DNA of 64,000 nt from Saccharothrix sp. ALI-22-I (GTDB lineage: Bacteria > Actinomycetota > Actinomycetes > Mycobacteriales > Pseudonocardiaceae), in assembly GCF_001984175.1 (NCBI RefSeq), contig NZ_MTQP01000067.1:496001-560000 (forward strand), given 5' to 3'. Shown piece by piece: positions 57,837-64,000 of the stretch. The translations under genes were made by a program, and so were the position numbers. How positions within the stretch are numbered: position 1 is the stretch's first letter; the number at the start of each line of letters is the position of its first letter. The notes beneath the pieces are model-generated. The model was given only the letters and a program-made list of their open reading frames with translations. It did no database searches and had not been told where the DNA came from.

Positions 57837-58292
57837 ATGGACGGGCGGGACTTCGGACGTGAGCTGAGCACGGCGGTGGTCGCGTTCCACGAGGCCGTCG
57901 GCGCGCGCCTGGGCGTGACGGCGGTCGACCAGCGCGCACTCGCGCTCATCGCCGGCAAGGGCCCGATGTCGGCGGGCGAACTGGCCAAGGAGATCAACCT
58001 GACGCCCGGCGCGGTCACCGGCGTCGCCGACCGACTCGAACGCGCGGGCCTGGTGCGGCGCGAACCCGATCCCGGTGACCGCAGGCGCGTGGTGATCAGC
58101 ACGATCCCCGGCGCGTTCGGGCAGGTCTTCGCGGGGCTGAGCGCGGCGATGGACGAGGTCGTCGCGCGCTACAGCCCGCAGGAACAACAGGTCATCGCGG
58201 ACTGGGTCGTCCGCACGGTCGATGTGTTGAAGGAGCAGACCCGACTGCTCAGCGCGGGCGATACCCCGCCGCGCGCTCCTGGTCGACCGTGA
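57837..58292 (+). CDS. MarR-family regulator
   Basis: The 151-residue protein has a winged helix VTAVDQRALALIAGKGPMSAGELAKEINLTPGAVTGVADRLERAGLVRREPDPGDRRRVVIST, flanked by dimerisation helices (FGRELSTAVVAFHEAVGARL, and the C-terminal helices to ~145). The DxRxR-like wing (DPGDRRRV) is the MarR hallmark. It probably represses itself and the divergent membrane protein through the TTCAGT-NN-ACTGAA site. The 3' end overlaps the convergent DUF4328 gene by 44 nt. Confidence 0.92.
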   Translation: MDGRDFGRELSTAVVAFHEAVGARLGVTAVDQRALALIAGKGPMSAGELAKEINLTPGAVTGVADRLERAGLVRREPDPGDRRRVVISTIPGAFGQVFAGLSAAMDEVVARYSPQEQQVIADWVVRTVDVLKEQTRLLSAGDTPPRAPGRP

Positions 58293-59097
58293 TCCGGTGC
58301 ACGACCACGGCGAGCGCGGCGGCGGCCACGGCGAGGCACAGCGCGCTCGCCCAGGTCGATCCCAGACTGAAGCCGATGTAGAACGACGTGTCGGTGCTCG
58401 TCTTCTGGAAACCGGTCGGGAGCGCCAGCACCCAGGCCGTCCACCACACGGCGACCGGCACGGTCACCGTCGCCCGACGCCCCACCGGCGCGCCCGCCCA
58501 GCCGATGTCCAGCACCACCCGCACCGGGATGTAACAGCTGGCGAACGGGATGAACCAGCCGCCGATCTCCCACCCCGGCGAGAACTGGTGCTTGCCCCCC
58601 AACGCATTGCGCCGCGCGCGGTAGAGCCAGATCACCAGCACCACGGCCGTCGCGATGAACAGCAGGAAGAACCCGAGACTCGCCGGCTGCGAGACCATCA
58701 TCAGCGACGCCAACACCGTGTCGATGCCCAGCAGGATGATCAGGAGCAGCCGCAACTCCGAGACGTTGTGCCACCGCTGCGGCATCGGCGGCCCGTAGCC
58801 CGACGGATACGCCGGCGGCCCATACACCTGAGGCCCATAACCCTGAGGCAACGCGTAACCCTGAGGTGCGTAACCCGGCGGCGGGCCGTAACCGGGCGTT
58901 GGCCCGTGCGGCGGCTGCGTCACGGGCGCCATGTCCGGCATGGAAGGCATGGCGGGCATGTTCGGCATGACCGGTGACACCCGGGTCACCGGTGGGGCCT
59001 CGTACACCGACCCGGACGGCTGCGTCAGCGTGATACCGCAACTTCTACAGGTCGACACACCGGACAAGATGGGCGTGCCGCAGTTCGGACAAGTCAT
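58249..59097 (-). CDS. Zinc-ribbon DUF4328 membrane protein
   Basis: The 282-residue protein has an N-terminal zinc ribbon (CPNCGTPILSGVSTCRSCG, residues 3-21). A Met/Pro and then Gly/Tyr/Pro-rich disordered region follows (about 40-105). A DUF4328 domain comes next, with about five membrane segments and the conserved GGKHQFSPGWEIGGWFIPFASCYIPVRVVLDIG (~165-200). The function is unknown. Together with the two PGYQQ/PYPGQ proteins it makes three membrane-associated proteins in the window with similar low-complexity cytoplasmic regions. Confidence 0.87.
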   Translation of the reverse strand: MTCPNCGTPILSGVSTCRSCGITLTQPSGSVYEAPPVTRVSPVMPNMPAMPSMPDMAPVTQPPHGPTPGYGPPPGYAPQGYALPQGYGPQVYGPPAYPSGYGPPMPQRWHNVSELRLLLIILLGIDTVLASLMMVSQPASLGFFLLFIATAVVLVIWLYRARRNALGGKHQFSPGWEIGGWFIPFASCYIPVRVVLDIGWAGAPVGRRATVTVPVAVWWTAWVLALPTGFQKTSTDTSFYIGFSLGSTWASALCLAVAAAALAVVVHRITVDQERAAGYRPR

Positions 59098-59167
59098 GGT
59101 GATCCCCCCGCAAGAACCACCGCGAATGCGGTTGCCGAATCCTAGACCGCCCCTGTGACCTGCGAAA

Positions 59168-59974
59168 TCAGCCGTTCGGACGTTTCACGCCGACCGCGCC
59201 GTAGGCCACTGCCTCCGCACCGGTCTCCGGCTCGTCCTCACCGCGCCAGGACGTCGCCAGCACCAGGCCGGGCTCGACCAGGTCGAACCCGCCGAGCATG
59301 GTCTCGACGTCCGTCTTGGACCGCGCCACGATCGGCGTCAACGTCTCGGCGGCCACGCCGACCAGCTTCTGCACCATCTCCGGCTGCTCGTCGCCGGTCA
59401 GGTGGCTGATCACCAGGTAGCTGCCGTCGACGATCGCGTCGCGGTAGCGGGCGACCAGTTCGACCGGGCGGTCGTGGTCGGCGATGTACGGCAGGATCGC
59501 GACCATCAGCACGGCGACCGGCCGGGACAGGTCGAGCAGGCCGCGCACCTCGGGGGTGGCCAGCACCGCGTCCACGTCCCGGATGTCGGCGTCGGCGATG
59601 GCGGCGCCCGGGTTGTCGCGCAGCATGGTGCGGCTGTGCGCGACGGTGGCGGGCTCGTTGTCCACGTACACCACGCGGCACGTCGGGTCGGCCTGCTGGG
59701 CGACCTCGTGCACGTTGCCCGCGGTCGGGATGCCGGAGCCGAGGTCGAGGAACTGGCGGATCCCGTCCGCCACGCACAGGCGCACGGCCCGGCGCAGGAA
59801 CGCGCGGGTGTGCTGGACCATCGCGGCGGTCGGGATGTGCTTCATCGACTGCTCGGCGAACTCCCGGTCGACCGCGAAGTTGTGCGCACCGCCGAGGTAG
59901 TAGTCGAACAGCCGGGCCACGTTGGGGCGCTCGACATCACCGTTGGTCGACACCCACCTCGGGGGGTTCTGCAC
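59168..59974 (-). CDS. DUF574 SAM-dependent methyltransferase
   Basis: The 268-residue protein reads NPPRWVSTNGDVERPNVARLFDYYLGGAHNFAVDREFAEQ (family N-terminus), FLDLGSGIPTAGNVHEVAQ (SAM loop), VVYVDNEPATVAHSR and VLMVAILPYIADHDRP. This is the S-adenosyl methyltransferase family PF04672, expanded in actinobacteria, with unknown substrates. The GTG at 59974 is preferred because GAGG lies about six bases ahead and the length then matches the family; the frame is open for another 42 codons upstream. Confidence 0.92.
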   Translation of the reverse strand: MQNPPRWVSTNGDVERPNVARLFDYYLGGAHNFAVDREFAEQSMKHIPTAAMVQHTRAFLRRAVRLCVADGIRQFLDLGSGIPTAGNVHEVAQQADPTCRVVYVDNEPATVAHSRTMLRDNPGAAIADADIRDVDAVLATPEVRGLLDLSRPVAVLMVAILPYIADHDRPVELVARYRDAIVDGSYLVISHLTGDEQPEMVQKLVGVAAETLTPIVARSKTDVETMLGGFDLVEPGLVLATSWRGEDEPETGAEAVAYGAVGVKRPNG

Positions 59975-60116
59975 TGCGCACCTCACCCTGCCTGCACCCG
60001 GAGCGGCGTGAACGCCTGCCAGACCGTAGCTGGCTACTCCGTTCGTGTCCATCCGCCAAATGTGAACACGCTGGGTGATTGTGACTGGTGAGTGACCCAA
60101 AATTCAAACCGCGGTA

Positions 60117-60171
60117 CCCCGGCCGAGGGGGCGGCGCAGGGGGTGAGGTTCGTCAGCCCCCTCGGCCGGGG
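60117..60171 (-). terminator. Terminator after the S1 peptidase gene
   Basis: CCCCGGCCGAGGGGGC (60117-60132) and GCCCCCTCGGCCGGGG (60156-60171) form a perfect 16-bp stem eight bases past the stop codon on the minus strand. Confidence 0.85.
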
Positions 60172-60178
60172 AGTTCGG

Positions 60179-60925
60179 TCACACTCCGGCGTAGGAGCGG
60201 ATCCAATCGCGGTAACGGGTCACGGCGGTGTAGTTCGACCGGGTCGCGCGGTCACTGGTGGACGCCACGCCGACCTGGTAGCGGCGACCGTCGACCGGGC
60301 TGGTGGCGAACATCGGACCACCCGAGTCGCCGCCCGCCGCGATTCCGTTGACGCGGGTCACCGAGATGGCGATGCCGCCGCGGTAGTCCCGCCCGTTGAC
60401 CGACGTGACGCGGGTGTCGGCGTACTTCAGGTAGCGGGACTGGCAGTTGATCTCCGACTGGTTGGTGCAGGTGGCGCCCCAGCCGTAGAGCTGCACGGTC
60501 TGGTTGACCGCCACGGCGCTGGTGGTGCCGAGCGGCGCGTAGGTCCCCGACACCGAGCGGTCGATCCGCGCCAGCGCCAGGTCGACCGACGGGTGCTGGA
60601 TGATCTGGGTGGCGGTGACCAGGGTGCCGCCGGTGGTCTGGTCGAGGCTGCCGACCCGGAAGGTGTACGTGCCCGAGCCGGCCACGCAGTGCTGCGCGGT
60701 CAGGATCCAGGTCGGGGCGATGATGGTGGCCGAGCAGTTCTGCTGGCCGTTGCGGAACAGGCGGGCCGCCCACGGGGCGTTGGTCGCCGTGCCGCCGCCG
60801 ATGATGAACGGCTGGATGTCGGTCTCTTGAGCGGAGGCCGTCGGCGCGAACGCGGTCAGCGCGAACGCCGACAGCAGCGCGGTAGTGGCTCCGACCACCG
60901 CGGACAGGGCGCGAGTGAATCGCAT
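60179..60925 (-). CDS. Secreted S1-family serine peptidase
   Basis: This exported protein of 248 residues has a signal peptide (ALSAVVGATTALLSAFALTAFAPTASA, cleavage ~33) and a short propeptide ending before FIIGGG. The chymotrypsin-fold catalytic triad is His in WILTAQHCVAG, Asp in PSVDLALARID and Ser in AAGGDSGGPMF. The position six before the Ser is Ile rather than Asp, so specificity is not trypsin-like. Paired Cys (NCSATII...QHC; ATCTNQSEINCQ) give two probable disulfides. AGGTGA precedes the ATG by seven bases. Two perfect palindromes lie upstream. Confidence 0.93.
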   Translation of the reverse strand: MRFTRALSAVVGATTALLSAFALTAFAPTASAQETDIQPFIIGGGTATNAPWAARLFRNGQQNCSATIIAPTWILTAQHCVAGSGTYTFRVGSLDQTTGGTLVTATQIIQHPSVDLALARIDRSVSGTYAPLGTTSAVAVNQTVQLYGWGATCTNQSEINCQSRYLKYADTRVTSVNGRDYRGGIAISVTRVNGIAAGGDSGGPMFATSPVDGRRYQVGVASTSDRATRSNYTAVTRYRDWIRSYAGV

Positions 60926-60953
60926 GGAGTTGTCACCTCAACGAACGCAGGGA

Positions 60954-61000
60954 GTGGTGAATTCACCACCCACAGCGTCACCTGTTGGAGTGACGCTGTG
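60954..61000 (-). promoter_or_regulatory. Two perfect palindromes upstream of the S1 peptidase gene
   Basis: GTGGTGAATTCACCAC (60954-60969) is a fully self-complementary 16-mer. It abuts CACAGCGTCA (60971-60980) with TGACGCTGTG (60991-61000), a 10-bp stem and 10-nt loop. They lie 29-75 bp before the ATG. Confidence 0.6.
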
Positions 61001-61074
61001 CACCCTCCGTTAGTCGGCGAACACCCAGACGATGGTCGGCGACCGAATGCCCTACCGACGATCAGGCGCCCGAC

Positions 61075-61476
61075 TCAGGCGTCGTCGTCCTCGTCCACGC
61101 CCAACGCCCACCGGCGCACCGGATTCGTGAACAGCAGCACGAGCGTGCCCACGACGTACACGCCCAGCAGCCCGCCCCACAGCTGGCGACCGGACGGCCC
61201 GTACATGTACCAGGCGACACCCAGCAGGAGGAGCTGCACGACCACCGCCGGCGTCCGCCCCCAGTGCTTGCCGAGCACCAGACCGCCCCCCGCCGCGACC
61301 ACACCGGCCGACAGCACCACGAAGTAGGCGGCCTCGCCGAGCACCGCACCGGAGTTCTCCGCGCTGAACGACCGCACCACCAGCGCGACCGCGAAGGCCA
61401 ATCCGGCCAAGCCCTGCAACGCGGTGAGCGCGCCGGCTGCCCGGACCGCCGGTGGGACCTTGCTCTGCGTCGACAC
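61075..61476 (-). CDS. Small integral membrane protein (Rv3217c-like position)
   Basis: The 133-residue protein has four membrane segments (AAGALTALQGLAGLAFAVALVV, AAYFVVLSAGVVAAGGGLVLG, PAVVVQLLLLGVAWYMYG, GGLLGVYVVGTLVLLF) and an acidic C-terminus GVDEDDDA. The function is unknown. The GTG at 61476 follows GAGAGG and gives a protein starting STQSKVPPAVRAAG. In M. tuberculosis a membrane-protein gene (Rv3217c) occupies the same place beside the kinase-like, whiB1 and pdtaS genes, so the assignment rests partly on synteny. Confidence 0.8.
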   Translation of the reverse strand: MSTQSKVPPAVRAAGALTALQGLAGLAFAVALVVRSFSAENSGAVLGEAAYFVVLSAGVVAAGGGLVLGKHWGRTPAVVVQLLLLGVAWYMYGPSGRQLWGGLLGVYVVGTLVLLFTNPVRRWALGVDEDDDA

Positions 61477-61744
61477 GCCGTACCTCTCAGCTGGGCCTTT
61501 CCTCACGGTGCGTACTCGTCACGCATCGTAGGCCACCCGGTTGGCGTGTCCCTTTTGGCCGCCGCACGAGCGATGATCAAAGGAAGTCTTCGGCGAGCCG
61601 GCGGTCGGGTCGGGGTGCACTTGTCGCGAGACTCACGGCAACGGGACGTGGAAAGGAGACGTGGACCACTTTCGTGCGTTCTGGACCCGCCTACCGGGTG
61701 ACGTGCGACCTGTCCGAGGTCACGCACTGTCTTACCCTTCAGTA

Positions 61745-62689
61745 GTGCGCGCACTTCTGGTGGTCAACCCGCAGGCGACGGCGACCACGCCTGCCGGCCG
61801 GGACGTGCTGGCGCACGCGCTGGCCAGTGATGTGAAGCTCGACATCGTCGAGACGGACTACCGCGGGCACGCGGCGAACGCCGCCGCGCGTGCCGTCGTG
61901 GACGGGTACGACCTGGTCGTGGCCCACGGCGGCGACGGCACCGTGAACGAGGTGGTCAACGGTGTGCTGCGCGAGGGCGCGCAGCCGGGCCTGCCCATGC
62001 TCGGCGTGGTGCCCGGCGGGTCGGCGAACGTGTTCGCGGGCGCGCTCGGTCTGCCGCGCGACCCGGTCGAGGCCACCTACCGCCTGCTCCAGGCCATCGA
62101 GCACGGCACCAGCCGCAAGGTCAGCCTCGGTCACGTGGCGTCCACGGGCTGGGGCACCGACCACGACCGCTGGTTCACCTTCAACGCGGGCGTCGGCTGG
62201 GACGCCGACGTGGTCGCGGGCGTCGAGGAGCAGCGCGCCAAGGGCCGCCAGGCTTCGCCCGGCCTGTACGTGCGCACCGCGTTGACCAGCTACTTCACCG
62301 AACGCAGGCGGCCGTCCGCGCTCACCGTGCAGATCCCCGGCGAGCCGGCGTTCGAGGACGTGCGGCTGGCGTTCGTCTCGAACACCGACCCGTGGACGTA
62401 CCTCGGTGACAAGGCCATCCGACTCAACCCGAGCACCTCGTTCGACGGCGGTCTGGGCTTGTTCGCGCTGCACGGGATGGGATTGCCGACAGTTCTTCGC
62501 TACGTCACGCATCTTTTGGCCACGGACGGGAACCCCAAAGGAGGGAACCTGCTCCGGCGCGACGACGTTGAGTTCGTTCGGGTGACGAGTCCGGACCCCG
62601 TCAACCTCCAGGTGGACGGGGACCTGCTCGGTGCCTGCACCGAAGTGGAGTTCACATCTGTGCCGGGTGCACTGACCGTAGCTGTGTAA
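61745..62689 (+). CDS. Diacylglycerol kinase-like lipid kinase
   Basis: The 314-residue protein has a DAGK catalytic domain: RALLVVNPQATATTPAG, VVAHGGDGTVNEVVNGVL (ATP-binding GGDGT, ~65) and VVPGGSANVFAGALGLP. The C-terminal lobe has AFVSNTDPWTYLGDKAIRLNP and ends in VNLQVDGDLLGACTEVEF. It phosphorylates a lipid such as diacylglycerol, consistent with Rv3218-type proteins. The GTG is set by the conserved N-terminus. TACCCT lies six bases upstream, so the mRNA may be leaderless. It is upstream of whiB1 as in mycobacteria. Confidence 0.9.
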   Translation: MRALLVVNPQATATTPAGRDVLAHALASDVKLDIVETDYRGHAANAAARAVVDGYDLVVAHGGDGTVNEVVNGVLREGAQPGLPMLGVVPGGSANVFAGALGLPRDPVEATYRLLQAIEHGTSRKVSLGHVASTGWGTDHDRWFTFNAGVGWDADVVAGVEEQRAKGRQASPGLYVRTALTSYFTERRRPSALTVQIPGEPAFEDVRLAFVSNTDPWTYLGDKAIRLNPSTSFDGGLGLFALHGMGLPTVLRYVTHLLATDGNPKGGNLLRRDDVEFVRVTSPDPVNLQVDGDLLGACTEVEFTSVPGALTVAV

Positions 62690-62782
62690 CCATGGTGTAA
62701 CCGGCTCGGTACCTGTCCGCGATCTTGCAACCTGGTGTGACACCCCTCAGTGAAACCCCAGGTGAACTTAGTCGATCTTTCG

Positions 62783-62848
62783 GGTGAGTTCACTCACCGG
62801 GTTGGTGCTAAACCCTTGACATCCCCGCCGTTCGTGAAAGCATTCACA
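62783..62848 (+). promoter_or_regulatory. whiB1 promoter with two CRP-like sites
   Basis: A perfect -35 TTGACA (62816-62821) is flanked by GGTGA-N6-TCACC (62783-62798) and CGTGA-N6-TCACA (62833-62848), with centres exactly 50 bp apart. Both fit the GTGA-N6-TCAC core of Crp/Fnr proteins. With 17-18 bp spacing the second site covers the -10, so one site could activate and the other repress. Confidence 0.65.
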
Positions 62849-62915
62849 AGCACCCCAAAACCGACCGCTGACGAGTGGCGCGCCTTCGCGCGCGCCTAGC
62901 TGAGGAGTAGTTCCA

Positions 62916-63170
62916 ATGGACTGGCGCCACCGCGCGATCTGCCGCGACGAGGACCCCGAGCTGTTCTTCCCCGTGGGGAACAGCGGTCCTGCGCTCTTGC
63001 AGATCGCCGAGGCGAAGACCGTCTGCCGCCGTTGCCCCGTCGTCTCCGACTGCCTCGCGTGGGCGTTGGAGAGCGGCCAGGACGCCGGTGTGTGGGGCGG
63101 GATGAGCGAAGACGAGCGTCGCGCCCTGAAGCGTCGCAACGCCCGCACCCGGGCTCGCACCAACGCCTGA
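62916..63170 (+). CDS. whiB1: WhiB1-type iron-sulfur transcription factor
   Basis: The 84-residue protein has the WhiB arrangement: MDWRHRAICRDEDPELFFPVGNSG (Cys9), then CRRCPVVSDC (three Cys at about 37, 40 and 46), the GVWGG turn and the basic C-terminus RRALKRRNARTRARTNA for DNA contact. The sequence and length are almost those of M. tuberculosis WhiB1, an essential nitric-oxide-sensitive [4Fe-4S] regulator that binds the housekeeping sigma factor. GAGGAG lies before the ATG. It is followed by a perfect terminator and the pdtaS gene on the other strand. Confidence 0.97.
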   Translation: MDWRHRAICRDEDPELFFPVGNSGPALLQIAEAKTVCRRCPVVSDCLAWALESGQDAGVWGGMSEDERRALKRRNARTRARTNA

Positions 63171-63188
63171 GTGCCACACAGAGCACAA

Positions 63189-63228
63189 ACGAAAGGCCCG
63201 ACACCGTGCCAGGTGTCGGGCCTTTCGT
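63189..63228. terminator. Terminator between whiB1 and pdtaS
   Basis: ACGAAAGGCCCGACACC (63189-63205) and GGTGTCGGGCCTTTCGT (63212-63228) form a perfect 17-bp stem with a 6-nt loop, then CTTTCG. It probably serves both convergent genes. Confidence 0.93.
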
Positions 63229-63301
63229 CTTTCGTTGCACACCCTCCCGCATGACCACGTGACTCCGCTGAGGCAGGTCGTCACGTGTGCACGGGAGCAG
63301 T

Positions 63302-64000
63302 CTAACGCCGCGCTCTGAGCGGTACGCGCAGGACCGCCTCTGTACCGCCTCGGGGCCGGCGCCGCAAGCTCAACGAGCCTCTGAGTTCGGATTCGACGAG
63401 CGTTCGAACGATCTGCAGTCCGAGCCGGTCGGTGCGCTCCAGCGAGAACCCCGGCGGCAGGCCGCGGCCGTCGTCCGAGATCACCACGTCCAGCCACTTC
63501 GCCGAGCGCTCGGAGTGCACGACGACCTCACCGCGCTGGCCCGCCGCATACGCGTGCTCGAACGCGTTCTGCACGAGTTCGGTCAGCACCATCACCAGCG
63601 GGGTGGCGAGCTCGGCCGGCACGATGCCGAACTTCCCGTCGCGGCGCACCACGACCTGCGATTCGGTGGCGGCGACGTCGGACATCATCGGGATGACCTT
63701 GTCCACGACGTCGTCGAGGTCCACCCGCTCGTCCACCGACATGGACAGCGTCTCGTGCACCAAGGCGATCGACGTCACCCGGCGGACCGACTCGGCCAGC
63801 GCCTCGCGCGCTTCCTCGCTGCTGGTCCGGCGGCTCTGCAGGCGCAGCAGCGCGGCCACGGTCTGGAGGTTGTTCTTCACCCGGTGGTGGATCTCGCGGA
63901 TCGTCGCGTCCTTGGACATGAGGGCGCGGTCGCGGCGGCGGACCTCGGTGACGTCCCGGCAGAGCACGAGCGCGCCCGCCGCACTGCCCCGCGGCCGCAG
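63302..64000 (-). CDS. pdtaS: PdtaS-like sensor histidine kinase (N-terminal part beyond window)
   Basis: The visible C-terminal 232 residues read LRPRGSAAGALVLCRDVTEV (end of a PAS domain) and RALMSKDATIREIHHRVKNNLQTVAALLRLQSRR, the HisKA_2 phospho-acceptor box. The ATPase domain follows with VLTELVQNAFEHAYA (N box), VVISDDGRGLPPGF and DRLGLQIVRTLV. This matches M. tuberculosis PdtaS (Rv3220c), which phosphorylates the antiterminator PdtaR and controls heme, copper/NO and fatty-acid responses. The frame runs open through the window edge, so GAF and PAS parts must lie outside. It neighbours whiB1 exactly as in mycobacteria. Confidence 0.93.
   Translation of the reverse strand: MRPRGSAAGALVLCRDVTEVRRRDRALMSKDATIREIHHRVKNNLQTVAALLRLQSRRTSSEEAREALAESVRRVTSIALVHETLSMSVDERVDLDDVVDKVIPMMSDVAATESQVVVRRDGKFGIVPAELATPLVMVLTELVQNAFEHAYAAGQRGEVVVHSERSAKWLDVVISDDGRGLPPGFSLERTDRLGLQIVRTLVESELRGSLSLRRRPRGGTEAVLRVPLRARR

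Overview
The window is high-GC actinobacterial chromosome, most likely from the order Pseudonocardiales (Saccharothrix, Lentzea or Actinosynnema-like). Several things point that way. The E1/E2-fused 2-oxoglutarate decarboxylase Kgd and the whiB1-pdtaS neighbourhood follow the mycobacterial arrangement. A nickel superoxide dismutase sits beside its maturation protease. A Streptomyces subtilisin inhibitor-like protein, a DUF574 methyltransferase and many GTG starts are also present. I see no phage, IS element, plasmid function, CRISPR array, rRNA or convincing tRNA; this looks like core chromosome with a few lineage-specific genes.

Layout. 1-4.6 kb: a DUF4383-like membrane protein, an acyltransferase, a secreted alpha/beta hydrolase, a NarL-type two-component system and an unknown acidic protein. 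4.6-12.2 kb: an oxidoreductase, an FAD monooxygenase, an MHS-type MFS carrier, an SGNH esterase, an SSI-like inhibitor, a membrane protein/wHTH regulator pair and a glutathione peroxidase. 12.3-15.6 kb: an amino-acid module in which a tandem glycine riboswitch drives gcvH-sdaA, divergent from alanine dehydrogenase. 16-22.6 kb: two unknown small proteins, an ABC exporter whose ATPase has a PGYQQ-repeat tail, and a fused four-domain ABC exporter. 22.7-31.2 kb: an ArsR/SRPBCC pair, kgd, a DUF6104 protein, an aldo/keto reductase, and an O-antigen-ligase-like protein coupled to a small secreted protein. 31.2-39.8 kb: LysR/DapA-like pair and a complete, overlapping histidine-utilisation operon (hutH-hutU-M20 amidase-hutF-hutI). 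39.9-45.8 kb: an ECF sigma factor with a membrane partner, an IclR regulator, a small gene interrupted by a UAG codon, and a four-gene OpuC-type osmoprotectant importer. 45.9-54.3 kb: a branched-polyamine-synthase-like protein, envelope proteins, a YbaB-like/helical pair, a PAS-GGDEF-EAL protein and malic enzyme. 54.5-64 kb: a sugar epimerase, sodX/sodN, a phosphatase, an acetyltransferase, a MarR pair, DUF4328 and DUF574 proteins, an S1 peptidase, and a block matching Mycobacterium tuberculosis Rv3217c-Rv3220c (membrane protein, DAG-kinase-like, whiB1, pdtaS).

How genes work together. Glycine sensed by the riboswitch feeds one-carbon metabolism, serine deamination and, through Ald, alanine/pyruvate exchange. 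The hut operon turns histidine into glutamate, and Kgd sits at the 2-oxoglutarate node. Many neighbours overlap by 1, 4 or 8 nt (ATGA, GTGA or TGATG), which indicates translational coupling.

The most interesting signals are: a BpsA-like enzyme with a long unassigned C-terminal domain; an in-frame UAG ten codons before the apparent natural end of a small conserved-looking gene; a 14-bp operator (TTCAGT-NN-ACTGAA) found both at a MarR gene and upstream of kgd; paired ArsR operators on a readable promoter; two CRP-like sites 50 bp apart at whiB1; and an M20 amidase in the hutG position. Start codons were chosen from Shine-Dalgarno spacing, overlaps or family N-termini where stated. Family assignments come from reading translated sequence, not from searches.
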